Assembly (NCBI GenBank): GCA_023053575.1
Contig: JAKZAP010000058.1
Coordinates: 186,001-250,000, forward strand
Length of the DNA: 64,000 bases
From: Branchinecta lynchi
Lineage: Eukaryota > Arthropoda > Branchiopoda > Anostraca > Branchinectidae
Direction of reading: 5' to 3'
Below are positions 11,769 to 23,510 of the stretch, piece by piece. Both the position numbers and the translations under genes were made by a program. Every line of letters begins with the position of its first letter. The first letter of the stretch is position 1. The notes beneath the pieces were generated by a model. It worked only from the letters and a program-made list of their open reading frames with translations, made no database searches and was not told the origin of the DNA.

Positions 11769-12172
11769 AATTCCATTAGTCTCCCTTTGTCATAGTATCA
11801 CTAGCTCAGTAGAGAGTATATACAATCACAAACAGAACGATCTTCTCTCCTAGTAACAGAACAGCAATACAGAAAGAATGAAAGTATTGAATTGAATGGA
11901 ACCGTTGGAACTGAGTATGAATTAGATTTCCAGAATGAGCGAAATTTAATAGCATTCATAAAAATTAACAACATTACGATAACAGCTGAAAATCCCTAGG
12001 GAACGTGAGATTTGATTCGCTTCGTAGGATAATGAGGGGCTGCAACTAGGGGTCAATTAGGGTTCCTGTAATATAAATATACATGCATTCTTGCCATACC
12101 TGAATTTAAAACGACAACATTCAGAATTGGGTTGTATCTTTTTCTTTTTTTCTGGTTTTGTAACTCAAAAAG
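11769..12172. other. Unassigned sequence
   Basis: No repeat family recognised. Ends in a T-rich tract that could serve the candidate acceptor at 12176. Confidence 0.4.
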
Positions 12173-12176
12173 CCAG

Positions 12177-12272
12177 AAAATGAGCCAACTGTGACCAAGC
12201 TCTACGACGTGCAAGCACAAGCGATGCACGTAATTCGTGAGTCCGCATCTGAAGAGTTAACATTCCTGCAAA
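12177..12272 (+). CDS. Candidate internal exon, unknown protein
   Basis: A T-rich tract (12131-12160) and CCAG precede an open frame reading NEPTVTKLYDVQAQAMHV, then IRESASEELTFLQ, ending at a consensus donor GTAAGT. The peptide is charged and helix-prone and lies outside all repeat families in the window. An alternative acceptor at 12172 adds four bases. I do not recognise the family and no partner exon was found, so this may be a single exon of a gene otherwise outside or unrecognised. Confidence 0.38.
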
Positions 12273-12346
12273 GTAAGTTCAGCCAATCGCTGGTGGGTTA
12301 CGTTTTCGCCAAAGGTTTTCAAAGTAACTTACAAGGACATGAGGAG

Positions 12347-12619
12347 TGTGTTCCAGCCTACTTCCCTTAGTTACTACGCATGAGGTCACGGATCCTGACT
12401 TTTTGGGGTCAAGGCTGTTTCGTCAAAGTATCGTGCCGCGGGCTGATCTGGCCAATCACGTCACATCGATCGTAGTCATCACGCCAAGTACGTTCCCGAG
12501 TGTGGTAAGCCAATAGTTACTATTAGTTCCTTTTTCGAGAAGGTTCGAACGGTCAGCGTAGTAACTTTTCGTGAGGATGGAACGGAAATAGTAACTACTG
12601 TTAAAAGGGTGGAACACGC
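12347..12619 (-). mobile_element. MITE J (complete copy)
   Basis: Bounded by TGTGTTCCAGCC and GGGTGGAACACGC, with interior motifs TAGTAACTATTT, GTCAGCGTAGTAAC and CCTGACTTTTTGGGGTCAAG. Related copies: 12620-17250 (split) and 18193-18483. Confidence 0.7.
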
Positions 12620-13751
12620 TCTAATAACTCCTAAAATATAAATTACTATTTTCGTTACTACGCTGACCGTCCAGCCTTCTCAAAATAGTAACTAATTGCT
12701 TACCACGCTCAGAAGCGCAGTAAGCGTAATAACTAACAATCTCTTTGGCGTGACCAGGGGTGGCCCGAACCACTCAGGCCAGGGGGGGTGAGAACCCTCA
12801 TTTCAACGACTCCCGGATCGTAATATAAGACTCTCACGTACCAATAAAAATGAACTGTTGCGACTACGCGGCAATGGCGCACATCCCCAACAACAAATAA
12901 TAGAGTCTGTGTAAAACTAGCTGCAACGCATCTGCTGAAGTTGTTCTTGTAATGAAAATTTTTTGTATACATACCCACAGCCTCAGCTTAACATTTCAAC
13001 TTTCGCTAAAGAGGAAAGCTTTCAACGCCTGTACCCGGGACAAATTAAAGCAAGCGCCGCAGGCGAAATTTGTTAAGCTGCCTTTGTCTAGACAGATTCT
13101 AGCCAGCCTTTAATGTGTTTCATATTTAAAAAGTTCCAAGCCAAATCGCCAAGTAAACGACACACCGTTCCTCTAAATAGACAATACTATGAAATGCGCC
13201 GCAGGCGAAATTTTGTGAAACGCCGAGGAGCAGACCGTCTTTTTGCAATACCATTGGAAAGGAAATAATAGCTTTGAAATCACAAATCTGACCGTCGAAA
13301 ATAGTGACAAAATGGTGGCCATAGAAAACAAAGTAAACACAAAGTAGATTTGTTCCGAATTAAAGCAAACAATTTGTTCCGAATTAAAGACAAAATAGTG
13401 CCAATAGAAAAGAAAGTAGATTTGCTCCGAGCTAATAGCAAAAAAAGTAGTTTTCACGTTCAAAACACACTTCTTCAGAAAAGAAGCGAGGAAAACAGGT
13501 TTGCCAGTGCATTAACAAAAAAAATCCGGATTGTCGGACGTAATAAGCTTTTGGTCTCGGCCCGACAGAAGTTTACAGATAGAAAAAGACACCGGTTCGC
13601 GACGAGACTTGAGTTGCGTTTTTTTTCCGGGTGATTTCATGTACTTTATTTCATTATGAAAGTACTGTTTTATTTGTCATTCGACACGCTGTACTTTCAT
13701 GTCAAAAACTAAACTGTTTTTTTAGCATTTGATTCGACGAAGATGCTATAC

Positions 13752-16363
13752 AGATGTCCCCCCCCCCGACTGTCAACCAGCTGTTAAAAAAAAATTCTGA
13801 ATCGGCGCGAAGCGCCGCGATTTTTAAAACAGTCGATTTTTCTTCGGAACAGTCAGTTTTTTGTAAGTCGATTTTTCTTAAAAAACGATCGGTTTTTGGC
13901 AAGTGCAATATAGCGATTGTAATTCCTGTCCGTCAGTTGGTCTGTCGGTCCCGGCTTTGCTAGTTCGGGCACTTCCAGTTAAGGTAGGATGATGAAACTT
14001 GGCAGGCTTATCAGGGACTAGACCAGGTTAAATTAGAAATAGTCGCTTCCCCGATCCGACCATCCGGAGGGGAGTGGAGGGGGGGGGGGGGAATCCTGAA
14101 AAAATAGGAAAAATGAGATATTTTTAGCTGACGAACGGGTGATCGGATCTTAATGAAACTTGATATACGGACGGACTTTCCTGTCTCAGACGGTCCATTT
14201 CAGATCCGGACCGGATTCGGTGACATTGGGGGGAGTTGGAGGGGGAAACCGGAAATCTTGGAAAACACTAGTGGAGAGATCCGGATGAAACTTGGTGGAA
14301 AGTACAAGCACAAGTCCTAGATACGTGGCTGATATAACCGGAACGGATCCGCTCACTTTGGGGGAGTTTGGGGGGGGGGGGGGGGGTAGAAGTCCGAATT
14401 TGTAGTGATCCGGCGAGTTCGGTGCTTCCTGATGTGCTGGGACGATGAAAATTTGCAGGCTTGTCAGGGACCCAACCAGATTAAATAGGAAATAGTCACT
14501 TCCCCGATCCGACCATGTGTGTGTGGGGGGTTGTGGAGGGAGGGGGAAGCTAAAATTTGAGGAATTTTTAACTTACGAACGGGTGATCGGATCTTAATGA
14601 TAGTTGATATTTAGGATGACCTCGTGTCTCAGACGTCCCACTTTAAATCCGAACCAGATCCTATGACACTGGGGGGAGTTAGTCTAGGGAACCGGAAATC
14701 TTGAGAAACGCTAGAATGGAGGGATCGGGATAAAACTTGGTGGGAAGAACAAGCACAAGTCCTAGATAACCGGACTGGATGCCGGCACTGTGGGGGAGTT
14801 GGGGTGGGGGTCCGGATTTCTAGCCATCTGGTGAGTTCGGCCTACTTCCTGATGTGCTAGGGCGATGAAACTTGGCAGGTATGTCAGGGATCCGAACAGA
14901 TTGACTTGAGAACAGCCGTTTCACCGATCCGACCATTGTGGGAGGAGTGGATGGATGGGGAGTCCGGAATCTAGTCGCGTGCATAACTTTTGAAAGGGTC
15001 ATCGGATTTGAATGAAACTTGTCTGGTGGAAAGAGCTATCGCCTCGGATGTTCAGTGTCAAGTCCGGGTTGGGTTCGATACCTGTGGGGGGATGGGGGGG
15101 GGACCAGAAAAATCAAGAAATTCCGGTTAGAATAGTTCCAGATGTACTAAAACAACGAAACTTTGCAGGCGTATTTGCGACCAGATTTAAGTGACTTAGG
15201 AACCTGACACAACATATCCCCGTAAACTTCCGTTCCTAGATCCGAGCATTTTGGGGGAGCAAGGGTGGTCTGATTCGAGTGGCTTTACATGGCCTCGACA
15301 TGTAAAACATGCGTTCGAAGTATATGCGACCACGGTTGGGTGAATTGGGGGGGGGGGGGGGGGTAAACTTTTGACATGCACAAAAACCAAACGGATGGAC
15401 CGAATGAGATGCAAGTTAGACAGCGCCGAGTTTATGCGGCCTAGGTTTGTTATTTGGCATCCGGGCCGGATTCAGCCAAGGTACGGGGGGTGGGGGGTAC
15501 TGGAAACTTGCAGATAGGCTATGCTCCAATTTCAGTAAAACTTGATCGACAGGGAAGAGGGAATTAAGAGATACGACGTTTATGTTTTCAAGTCCTGTTC
15601 GGCCACAGCAGGGGGAGTTGGAGGGAGATTGTCGGAAATTTTGAGGCTTTCATAGAGGTCCAACGACTGCATCAGTTTAAATGAAACATGGAACGTAGAG
15701 AAAGCATATACCCTAGATGACATATTTTGGGCCCGAACTGGATCCGACAACGTTGGTGGGGGGGGGGGGGAAGGGTACCGGAATTTTCCAAAAATGCTCA
15801 GATTAGAGTGAAACTTGATAGATGGTATAAAATAAGATGCTTTAGATGGTCTATTTTTTAGTCCGAACCAGATTCGGTCACGGTAGGGGAGATAGAGGCA
15901 GTACCGGAAATCGTCTAGGGATCAAACGAGTGAAGTTATTGGGCTGAAACTTGGAAGTTTGAACAGTCATGTGCATTTGCCACAGATACTCGAGACGATG
16001 CCGGGACTACTCAGAAGTGAGTGAAACTAAATATTCTGTTTCTACTTCCGCACCACATTTTTGGATGGCGGGTGTAATTTCTGACGTTCTCATCGACTTT
16101 CTTGTACTGCCTACTCGTAACAAGTGCCATATGAGCTCGTAGCTCTTGTTCTTTAAATCAGTCGATTTTTTGTCGAACAGTCGTTTTTCCCACAAAAGAA
16201 GCCTGTAAAAATTTCCAGCTAGTCGGTAAATACCGTACTCCTCCCATACTTGGTAGTACCGTGATTCGCAGTCAGCAGTGATAAATATGATTCGCAGTCA
16301 GCTTGGGCTGAAGGAATATTTTTGCTCCCCCCTCCCAAAGCATTTTCGATAGTAACGCCTCTG
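13752..16363 (-). mobile_element. hAT MITE split by the family A2 array
   Basis: The left part (13752-13896) has a C run, GACTGTCAACCAGCTG and a CGCGAAGCGCCGCGATTTTT core; the right part (16153-16363) has AGTCGATTTTTTGTCGAACA and ends TAGTAACGCCTCTG. Together they make one MITE like that at 4.6 kb. The left terminus is unclear. A fragment with GATTCGCAGTCAGCTTGGGC lies inside the right part. Confidence 0.6.
13897..16152 (+). repeat. Family A array A2, diverged
   Basis: Begins GGCAAGTGCAATATAGCGAT in a MITE and ends with the same 3' hairpin as A1, so both boundaries of the family are visible here. Units keep GGGTGATCGGATCTTAATGA and AACTTGGTGG but are far more diverged than A1 (older). G runs of 10-18 punctuate the units. 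Confidence 0.8.
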
Positions 16364-16600
16364 CTAGCTTATAGGCCAAAAATTTACCTCCCGACTAGAA
16401 TGAGCTATTCTAGCGTCTGCAGAACCCCTCATCAAAGACAATAATAGTGCACTTTTACTGTCTTTGGCCCTCATGTCCTGAGAGATGAATTTTGGGGGTA
16501 TCTTAAAATCTTCCTTGTCCTTTTCAAGCGTTGTTACCATCTCAACTCTCTTTGTAATAGACATTTTTCTATCTGTTCTGGGCACACTTGTTTCGCGGGT
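16364..16600 (-). CDS. Unknown short ORF inside the 4.36-kb hAT element
   Basis: Open frame reading VPRTDRKMSITKRVEMVTTL, then EKDKEDFKIPPKFISQDMRA and SALLLSLMRGSADARIAHSS RE before a possible GTAAAT donor at ~16390. It is rich in charged residues and looks more protein-like than its neighbours. It might be a transposase scrap or a captured exon; no domain can be named. Confidence 0.25.
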   Translation of the reverse strand, partial: TRETSVPRTDRKMSITKRVEMVTTLEKDKEDFKIPPKFISQDMRAKDSKSALLLSLMRGSADARIAHSSREVNFWPIS

Positions 16601-17266
16601 CTCCTGTCATTTGATTGGTGATGGCTTTTCCATTCTGTTCCTTCTTTTTTCACTTATAGCCAAAGTTTGACCAAAACTCAACGCACATAACCATGTCTCT
16701 CGCTTTTGGTCTATAAGGAAGGTATAACAATGTTATCCAGTCAGACTTCACTTCAACTACTAACCTATTTTACCTATTGTAATTTTGACTGGCTAAAATT
16801 TGAAAGACCGGAGTGAGGCAGATCCAATTCACATGGGAGCATAACAGGTAGCCGCATTGCTGCCCCTCCGAGCTATTACAAAACCTGGTTTAAACGACTC
16901 GACTTGTCGTAAGGGACGGGCTTCCGACTGAAGCTGTGCAAGAGTCGTGTTTTTAAACGACTCGGATTATTTGTTATTAAAATGAATGCCAGGGACCTCG
17001 GCGAGACCAAAAAAAAGACTGATATGAGTTAGCAAAAGGCCAAAATAAACGACTGATATGACTTAGCAAAAGACAGGGGGGGTGAGTCACCCCCCCCCAT
17101 CGGGCCACCCCTGGGCGTGACTGGTCCAATTAGCCCGTGACACGATATCTTGCTGGAAATAGAAAAGTGTGTTCCAGCCTTGACGCCCGAAAGTCAGAAT
17201 CCGTGACGTCATGCGCAGTAACTACGCTAATCAGGGTGGAACACGCTCATTAAGAGCTATCCTAGC

Positions 17267-17566
17267 CAGAGACGTTCCTAGCCAAAATGTTTGGGGGGGG
17301 GGGGGGACGAGGCATTTACCGACTGGCTGGTAATTTTTACCGACATTTCCTGCAGAAAAAAAGACTGTTTCAACAACAAGAATGACATTTTTGAAAAAAA
17401 AATAGACATATTTTTAGACAAACCGACTGTTTTCATGAAAAAAAATCTACTGTTATGACGAAAAATCGCAGCGCTTCGCGCCGACTCGGTTATTTTTTAC
17501 CGACTGACCGACAGTATTGGGGGGGGGCGACCCCCCCCCCCCCCCCCAGGTCGTAACACCCGTCAA
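17267..17566 (+). mobile_element. hAT MITE
   Basis: Starts CAGAGACGTTCCTAGCCAAA with a G run and ACGAGGCATTTACCGACTGG, then CGACTG-TTTTT motifs and GCGCTTCGCGCCGACTCGG, ending in a C run. The right terminus is diverged and I cannot show a target duplication. Confidence 0.6.
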
Positions 17567-18189
17567 GCATCACCTACCTTTCGACAATGAAATTTGAAAT
17601 CCCCTAGCCTAAAAGACTTAAAAAAAAATTATTTTCATGAAATGTTCACTTTTGGTCGGAGTCACCTCTGCAAAAATGAGAGAGAGAACTCCAAAAATGG
17701 AGTTCTCACCGGTGGTCTCCGGTTTTTATTATGAACCGTTTTTGCAACCGCCGGTGACTACTCACCAGTCTTATAACCCGTTTTTGAACTAACTGGTGTC
17801 CGGTTTTACCTCACCAGTGCGGACTAACCAGAACCTGCTCGGGAGCCCGGCTTTACCGAGGAGTTAGCAAGTTTTCATCAACCCACCGGTGAACCAAAAA
17901 TCGCGTTATAAGAGAAACACCGGACACGGGTGACAAAACAGAGACAGCCCGTAGTGCAACGAACGCAGGTAATAATTATCTCCCCCGGGAAATCGCGTTC
18001 TCAAGTTTTCAGGGACAGCGACCTCAAACTGAATCAGGAAAATTTCTGATTTTTTCCGGTCTATTTTACTATTTCTTAGAAACAGAAACACAAGGAGCAC
18101 CGGATAAGCCTAGTTGACACCAATGTCGACTGCCAACAGAGACTGACAGAAGCCGTATCACAGAGGTGGCGTGTCCTCCTGTCGGCATC
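17567..18189. other. Unassigned sequence with an ACCGGTG-rich stretch
   Basis: 17,705-17,935 repeats CACCGGT/ACCGGTG and CGGTTTTTAT-like motifs, suggesting a decayed inverted-repeat element. No gene seen. Confidence 0.4.
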
Positions 18190-18192
18190 TAG

Positions 18193-18483
18193 GGCGTGTT
18201 CCACCCTTCTAACAATAGAAACTATTAGTTACTATTTTCGTTCCAACCTCGTGAAAAGTTACTACGCTGACCGCTCCAGTCTTCTCGAAATAGCAACTAA
18301 TAGTAACTACTTGCTTACAATGCTCGGGAGCGTAGTAACTACGCATCTCTGTAACGTGAATGGTCGGATTCTCCCGTGGCATTATATTCTGCTGGAAATT
18401 AGAAAAATCGTCTAGCCTTGACGGCAAAAGCCAGCATTCGTGCCGTCATGCGTAATAACTACGGTGAGTACAGTGGAACACGC
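18193..18483 (+). mobile_element. MITE J (third copy)
   Basis: Starts GCGTGTTCCACCCTTCTAAC and ends CAGTGGAACACGC. Interior follows the order of the other two copies. Confidence 0.7.
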
Positions 18484-18485
18484 TC

Positions 18486-19775
18486 CTGGTGGACTTTCCA
18501 GCCTTCTCGCACTACAAACCGGAGGGGGGGGGGAGGTCTTTCTCCTGTACTAATTGTACCAGTATTCGCTCAGCTAAAGCCGACTCACACCGTGTCTGGT
18601 GGTCCTAAGAGGGATAGCAAGCTCAGATTTTACTTCGACCCATACTGGAAAGGGTTCAGTCCAGAAGTTCTTAGCTCTTATTTCCCTTCTGCTGTATTTC
18701 TCCTTAATCCCTCCCCCGACCGGACCAAAAATAGTTATTCGATCAATAAACTCCACATAATATCCATTTCCCTTGCGATCTATAAACAGACATACGATCT
18801 TCTTTTTTCTCTATCAATATTATCTCACCCCCGGTCAGGGTTATTTCTTTTATGTTTGTTACTGAATTATGCTTTGTCGAATCCTTTTTCTATTTCTAAG
18901 GGTTATGGTAGTCAATCTTCAAGGCATCTCGCCCTTCTTTCGTTGAAATGGGTTACAAATAAAATAATTGAACAGTAAAAGACAAACCAATGAAAAAATC
19001 CAACCAAAAAATCATCACACTACCAGCGACTCTACCAGGAGCATCGGCCAGGGTTGCCACATCAAAAATATTTAGAGAGTAACTTTTCGCCCAAATGAGA
19101 GAGTGAATTCGGGACTGAAATTTATTTCATGAAATGTTCACTTTTGATCGGAATCGCCTCTGTAAAAATTACAAATCTTAATTTAACTTTCATGAAAAAA
19201 ACTTGAAATAGTCACTTCTAGTCGAAATCCCTGCTACAAAAATTACACATTTGGTCATTTTCTAAAATAGATGAATTCTATCTCGTACCTAGGACAACAG
19301 TGACAAAAAAAAAAACAGAGTGACAATTCACACTATCGTGCGACATGTGGCAACCCTGGCATTGGCCCCTTTATCGCTGGACAATGAGACTTAAGGTAAT
19401 TGGACACTTTTACCTTCCCCCTGAACAGGCTGATCTATTTAGCACCTGATCTATTCGGCTGGCTGATCTATTTAGCACCACTAAACATAAACACCAACTT
19501 CAGGGACTCGAGAACGAACGACCTACCCTCTCTGATTCTTGAAAGAACTTCTTGTTCAAATAATATGCAATGCTAATAACATTAGGAGGAACTATAATAG
19601 TATCAAATATACAAATTCTATAGCTACCATGACGACTAGTATAACATCTCTCTAAATACGACCTGCAACAACTACTGACTACGCAAAGTTCACTGATTGG
19701 CATAGAAAAGGTAGATAACATACTGGTTTCCTTTTCATGAGTATCATATTCAGCCGCAATGTCAGCATAATACAT
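18486..19775. other. Unassigned sequence
   Basis: Contains G and T runs and a 186-codon plus-strand ORF whose first 20 codons are MITE J, so I do not call it a gene. 19.07-19.35 kb repeats GTTCACTTTTGGTCGGA-like sequence also seen at 17.64 kb. Confidence 0.45.
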
Positions 19776-19777
19776 AA

Positions 19778-20149
19778 GTTGCGTTTTTGCAGATACCACG
19801 GTATCTGTTACAACGGTATCTGGATCTGCAATTAGTCGTTTTTGCAGTTATCGTGGTATCTGAAACACGGTGCTCTGCAAAAACGACTATTACGGAAATT
19901 GCACTTTTCGAAGTCATCCCAAAAGAAAAACAGATATCCAGTTACATCACTAAGTGCTAAACTTCTTTCTCACCAATCTGACAAAATTTGATGAAAGTGC
20001 GATGACTTTTCAGATACCGCGACCAGTTACCACGGTCGGACCATAGTATCTGAATATCTGATACCACGATAACTAGCCAGATACCACGATAACTGCAAAA
20101 AGGACTTAAGACCGTGGTATCAGATACAATGGTACTGCAAACACGCAAC
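19778..20149 (+). mobile_element. MITE D (complete copy)
   Basis: Inverted ends GTTGCGTTTTTGCAGATACC and a matching complement ending CGCAAC, followed by TA. The interior has the GTGGTATCTGATACCAC palindrome and a unique core with AAGTCATCC and CACTAAGTGCTAAAC that recurs at 36.1 and 43.95 kb. Confidence 0.78.
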
Positions 20150-20151
20150 TA

Positions 20152-20640
20152 TAGATAGAAACGAACCGTCCGTTATGTATTAACGGAATATCCAAGACAC
20201 TTCTTCCCATAACTACGCCAGATAACAACAGCTTCTCAAACCTGTTAATAAAAAACTCAGGTTTCCCAGGTCAATCCGCCCAGTTATGTTTCCGTAAGAA
20301 GGAGTTCACGATTTTCGTCTGTTATCCAACAGTTCATTTTTACCGGTAAACGAATCTCAAAAGTGAGTCATCACTAAGGCACTACTGTAAAGCTTTTCGT
20401 TATCACACAAGAGCAACTGCCAGTTTCGCCTCCTAACGGTCGCACCGGCGTTCCCAACGAACATCGGACCGTTATTTTTAACTGTCACCCAGGGTGCGTT
20501 CATTGCGTTACGTTCTGTCGAAGACACAGAAGCTGAGATGTTTCATGGTTAATTTACACACTGCGTAAACACCGAGGGCATCTCTGAAATCCGAGCCTAG
20601 CGCAAACAAGGGAGTAAAATACGCTCAGACGTGCGCAGTG
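20152..20640. other. Unassigned sequence
   Basis: No repeat or exon recognised. Confidence 0.4.
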
Positions 20641-20642
20641 TA

Positions 20643-21197
20643 CACTGCAAAAATAAACTCTTGCAGTATCTGCTACTGGGATTAATCTTGTCTCTACTAA
20701 GATCATGTCTAATTCGGATTAATCTTATCCCAGTACACTGTCAGAAGTTTCATAACAGACTGCGCATAACACTTTCAAGAATAACACCTTTTCACTTAGA
20801 AATAAAGTTTTATGACCAATTAAGTTTACACTATTTCGTGCCTAGATCTCCAACAACACCTTCAAATGGTAAAAACACTAACGGGAACGAAAGAAACGTA
20901 ACAGATAACATCCCAAAGTGTTATCTGTTGAAACCGCGCATCCTTCTGTTGTCGTTATTTAACTTCTGACAGTGTAGTATTATTACCTATTGAAGGTGTT
21001 GTTGGAGATATAGGCACGAAATAGTATAAACTTAACTGGTCATAACACTTTATTTCTAAGTGAAAAGGTGTTATTTTTGAAAGTGTTATGCGCAATCTGA
21101 TATGAAACTTCTGACAGTGCAGTAGAGATAAGATTACTCCCAGTAGCAAATACTGCAGTTAACTTTAATCCTTATTTCGGAGAAACTTTTTACAGTG
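20643..21197. mobile_element. MITE E interrupted by MITE F
   Basis: Starts at TA-CACTGCAAAAATAAAC and ends TTTTTACAGTG-TA. The halves 20643-20735 and 21120-21197 form the standard E hairpin with GCTACTGGGATTAATCTT motifs. Confidence 0.75.
20736..21119. mobile_element. MITE F nested in MITE E
   Basis: Ends CACTGTCAGAAGTTTC and complement. The arms (20736-20870 and 20985-21119) pair almost throughout. A second F end (CTTCTGACAGTG at ~20965-20976) shows a further F fragment inside the loop. Confidence 0.7.
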
Positions 21198-21973
21198 TAT
21201 ACAAGCAACGCCCACGTAAAATAATAGCACCGAGACGCACCATAGCTGCGACAATCGCGCTATGCGTTAAACGCCGGGTTACGGCGTCGGGCGAAAGAGA
21301 GTCTCGGCAACACTGGCATCACTAAACCGTAACCGTCATAACAACGGCGTTATGGAACGTGAGAAGAACAGCAACTTTAAAGGACCCCTCGCACTATGTA
21401 CTCTTCAACCTACAGTATTTTAAAATATTTGGATAATTTAGAAGCAGACTGTGCTTTCAACAAATAACCCACGGTTTTGGCGAAAACAGGGAAACAATTT
21501 ACATAACCGGTTTTTCTGATGGAAAAACTTCTCGCGGACAACCATCGACAGTGTGATACACATCGAAGGTAGCAAAACACGGCAAGTGGGAAAATCAGCA
21601 TGTTTTTTTTTAGAGGGGTTAGAATGCACTGTACGAAATTGGGGTATACGGGTTTAGAAATATATGGAGTGATTATGGAAGTAGGTTGCGTTAGTACTAT
21701 AGCTAAGACAGGTCCTTTAACGTTACAGCGACAATAAGGCGAAGTTAAAGGCACGCGTTACTATGGCAATTTATGGCACTTAGCGGCGCGCAAAGGACTG
21801 GGTACTGCTGGCACAAAACTGGTTGTTCGTTGTGGCGTTGGGACCCCCCTGTTAACAAGATGGCTCTGGGTTCCAGTCTGACATAGAAATTGTGAACTGG
21901 GATCGGAGTGTTCCGGACTCCCGGACATGGGTGTGTACGCACTGCAGAAGCCAAGGTCCAGGTACTCCTGAAA
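21198..21973. other. Unassigned sequence
   Basis: A 114-codon minus ORF (21410-21754) has no family I recognise and no splice context. Nothing else identified. Confidence 0.4.
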
Positions 21974-22228
21974 TGAATGGATAAGGTTAGGTAAGGTAGA
22001 GTCTTATTAAAGTTGATAAGATACGATAAGGTCGAATTTCATTAGAATGGAAAAGGTAGGCGAAGGTAGAACTTTTATTAAAATAAATAAAGATAAAGTA
22101 AGGTAGAATTTCATTAAAATGGATAAGGTAAGGTAAGGTAGAATTTTATAAAAATAGATAAGATAACGTAAGGTAGAACTTCATAAAAATGGATAAGAAA
22201 AGATAAGGTAGACTTTATTAAAATGGAA
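21974..22228 (+). repeat. AAGGTAGA minisatellite
   Basis: Six or so diverged ~40-bp units of the pattern GGTAAGGTAGAATTTCATTA followed by AAAATGGATAA. Confidence 0.8.
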
Positions 22229-22734
22229 ATAGAAGGGGTAAATAAACTGCCAGACAAGCCAGTGGCATACAAGAACGAAATAATAAAGGGTAAGAAATAA
22301 ACTGGTTTCGCTTCCGCTTCGGTTTTAGGATCCCAAAACATATCATTTAATGTGCCTCAAACTGGTCCAACCTTATGTAGTAGTATCCAGTAGCATCATT
22401 GTCTTGCCATATTAGCATCCAGTCTTGCTAATAGTGCATCTAGTGGTATGCGGTAGCACGGTAGCCTTGAAGTAAAAGCATGTAGTAGCATCGTTAGTAC
22501 TGCATGCAACTGATCACAAATCAACAATTGATTTGTGATTCAATCACAACTGATTTTCGTAAGAGATTGTCTTCTTTAGAGGTATTAATTCGTTTGAGTT
22601 CCTGAACTGGCCGTTTTAGAGCCTTTGGCAGTTCCGGGATTCGTCTGTTGATTTCTTTTTGTTTTTACAAATAAAGCAAATAAAAGCAAACTTTTTCGTA
22701 CTATACTTCATCGTACTATTTTGAGACAAATTTT
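22229..22734. other. Unassigned sequence with short repeats
   Basis: Holds a GGATCCCAAAAC motif (22329) resembling a B end, a TAGTAGCATC-type imperfect repeat (22380-22500) and a CAATCACAACTGAT hairpin (22510-22550). No gene. Confidence 0.4.
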
Positions 22735-23510
22735 TCATCGGGTTCGTAAAGTTTGTCCGTCTGTCAGCACGATAACTCATGAAGGGAAAGAGATACTTTC
22801 TTCAAGCTTGGTATGAGGATCCATTGGGTCAAGGGTAAGGTCGTAGATGTTCCCTCTAGCCCCACGTTTAGGGGTGGGGAAGGGATTTCAAATTCAGGGA
22901 CAAATAAAAATGGGTTTAGTGGTAAGGAGACATTCTGAATCCATATCTGAAACTTATTTTCTCGCCGGACAATTTGGTACGTCCGGAATCCGGCCAAAAC
23001 AGGAAAACTTGTTAAAAGTGAAAGTTTTATCGGAAGTTGTGTAAATGTTCGATTTAGGGGTAACAAGACATGACGAATCCATAACTGACAATCATTTTCT
23101 ACCCGGACATATAGTTCGCCCGGACTCCGGACCAAACCTGAAATGTTTTAAAAGTAAAAGTTTATCTGAAGTTGATTAGAGGTTCGATATAGGGGTAAAA
23201 GAGGTGTTGAATTCGTTTTGACCTTTCGTTTTTTGCCCCACAAGTAGTCTACCCGGAATCCGGCGGAAACCGGATAGTTGGCAGCGGTAAGGCAGGAAGT
23301 TTCGATCAATTCTGGTCAAAGTAGTAGGCCCACACGGGTAAACACACATGCTGAATCCATACTTGAACTTGGTTTTCTCAGATGACTAGCCAGTGGCAGT
23401 AATCTGTTTCTAAATTTTATTGCAAGTAAAAATGTTCAAGGAGTCTGGCTAAGACCGAATATTTACAAGACGCAATAGGCTGGATCAAATATTAAATTTT
23501 TGGGATCCTA
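22735..23510 (+). repeat. Family B array (copy B2)
   Basis: Starts with GTCCGTCTGTCAGCACGATA, has four ~130-bp units with GACATTCTGAA/GACATGACGAA, TTTTCTCGCCGGACAA and GGAATCCGG, and ends near TTTTTGGGATCCTATCGA. Confidence 0.8.

Larger units (their letters stand above)
12755..17113. mobile_element. 4.36-kb hAT-type element with perfect 8-bp target duplication GGCGTGAC
   Basis: Inverted termini CAGGGGTGGCCCGA (14 bp) with G-rich subterminal tracts. GGCGTGAC flanks both ends exactly (12747-12754 and 17114-17121). The interior holds one unit of the 328-bp repeat (12.9-13.25 kb), a hAT MITE that itself contains the A2 array, and a short unknown ORF at 16.36-16.6 kb. I see no transposase DDE or zinc-finger domain, so it is probably non-autonomous and enlarged by secondary insertions. 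Confidence 0.85.
12620..17250 (+). mobile_element. MITE J (second copy, split by a hAT element)
   Basis: The left part (to 12754) has GTTACTACGCTGACCG and ACTAACAATCTCTTTGGCGT; the right part resumes at 17122 with CTGGTCCAATTAGCCCGTGA and ends AGGGTGGAACACGCTC. Joined across the insertion it matches the order of the 18.2-kb copy. The left terminus is degraded. Confidence 0.6.

Noticed and set aside
11735..11770. Confident Helitron assignment for family A
   Set aside because: The CTRR terminus appears at A1 but not at A2, and no 5' TC end or Rep/helicase gene is visible; kept only as a possibility.
8339..11776. Repeated ORFs of 66-96 codons beginning MGRLRHEVFPN on the minus strand
   Set aside because: They recur with the family A unit, change with unit length, and are not conserved as proteins between units; by-products of the tandem repeat.
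18418..18978. 186-codon plus-strand ORF, the longest outside gypsy
   Set aside because: Its start lies in MITE J and it continues through G-rich and low-complexity sequence with no recognisable domain.
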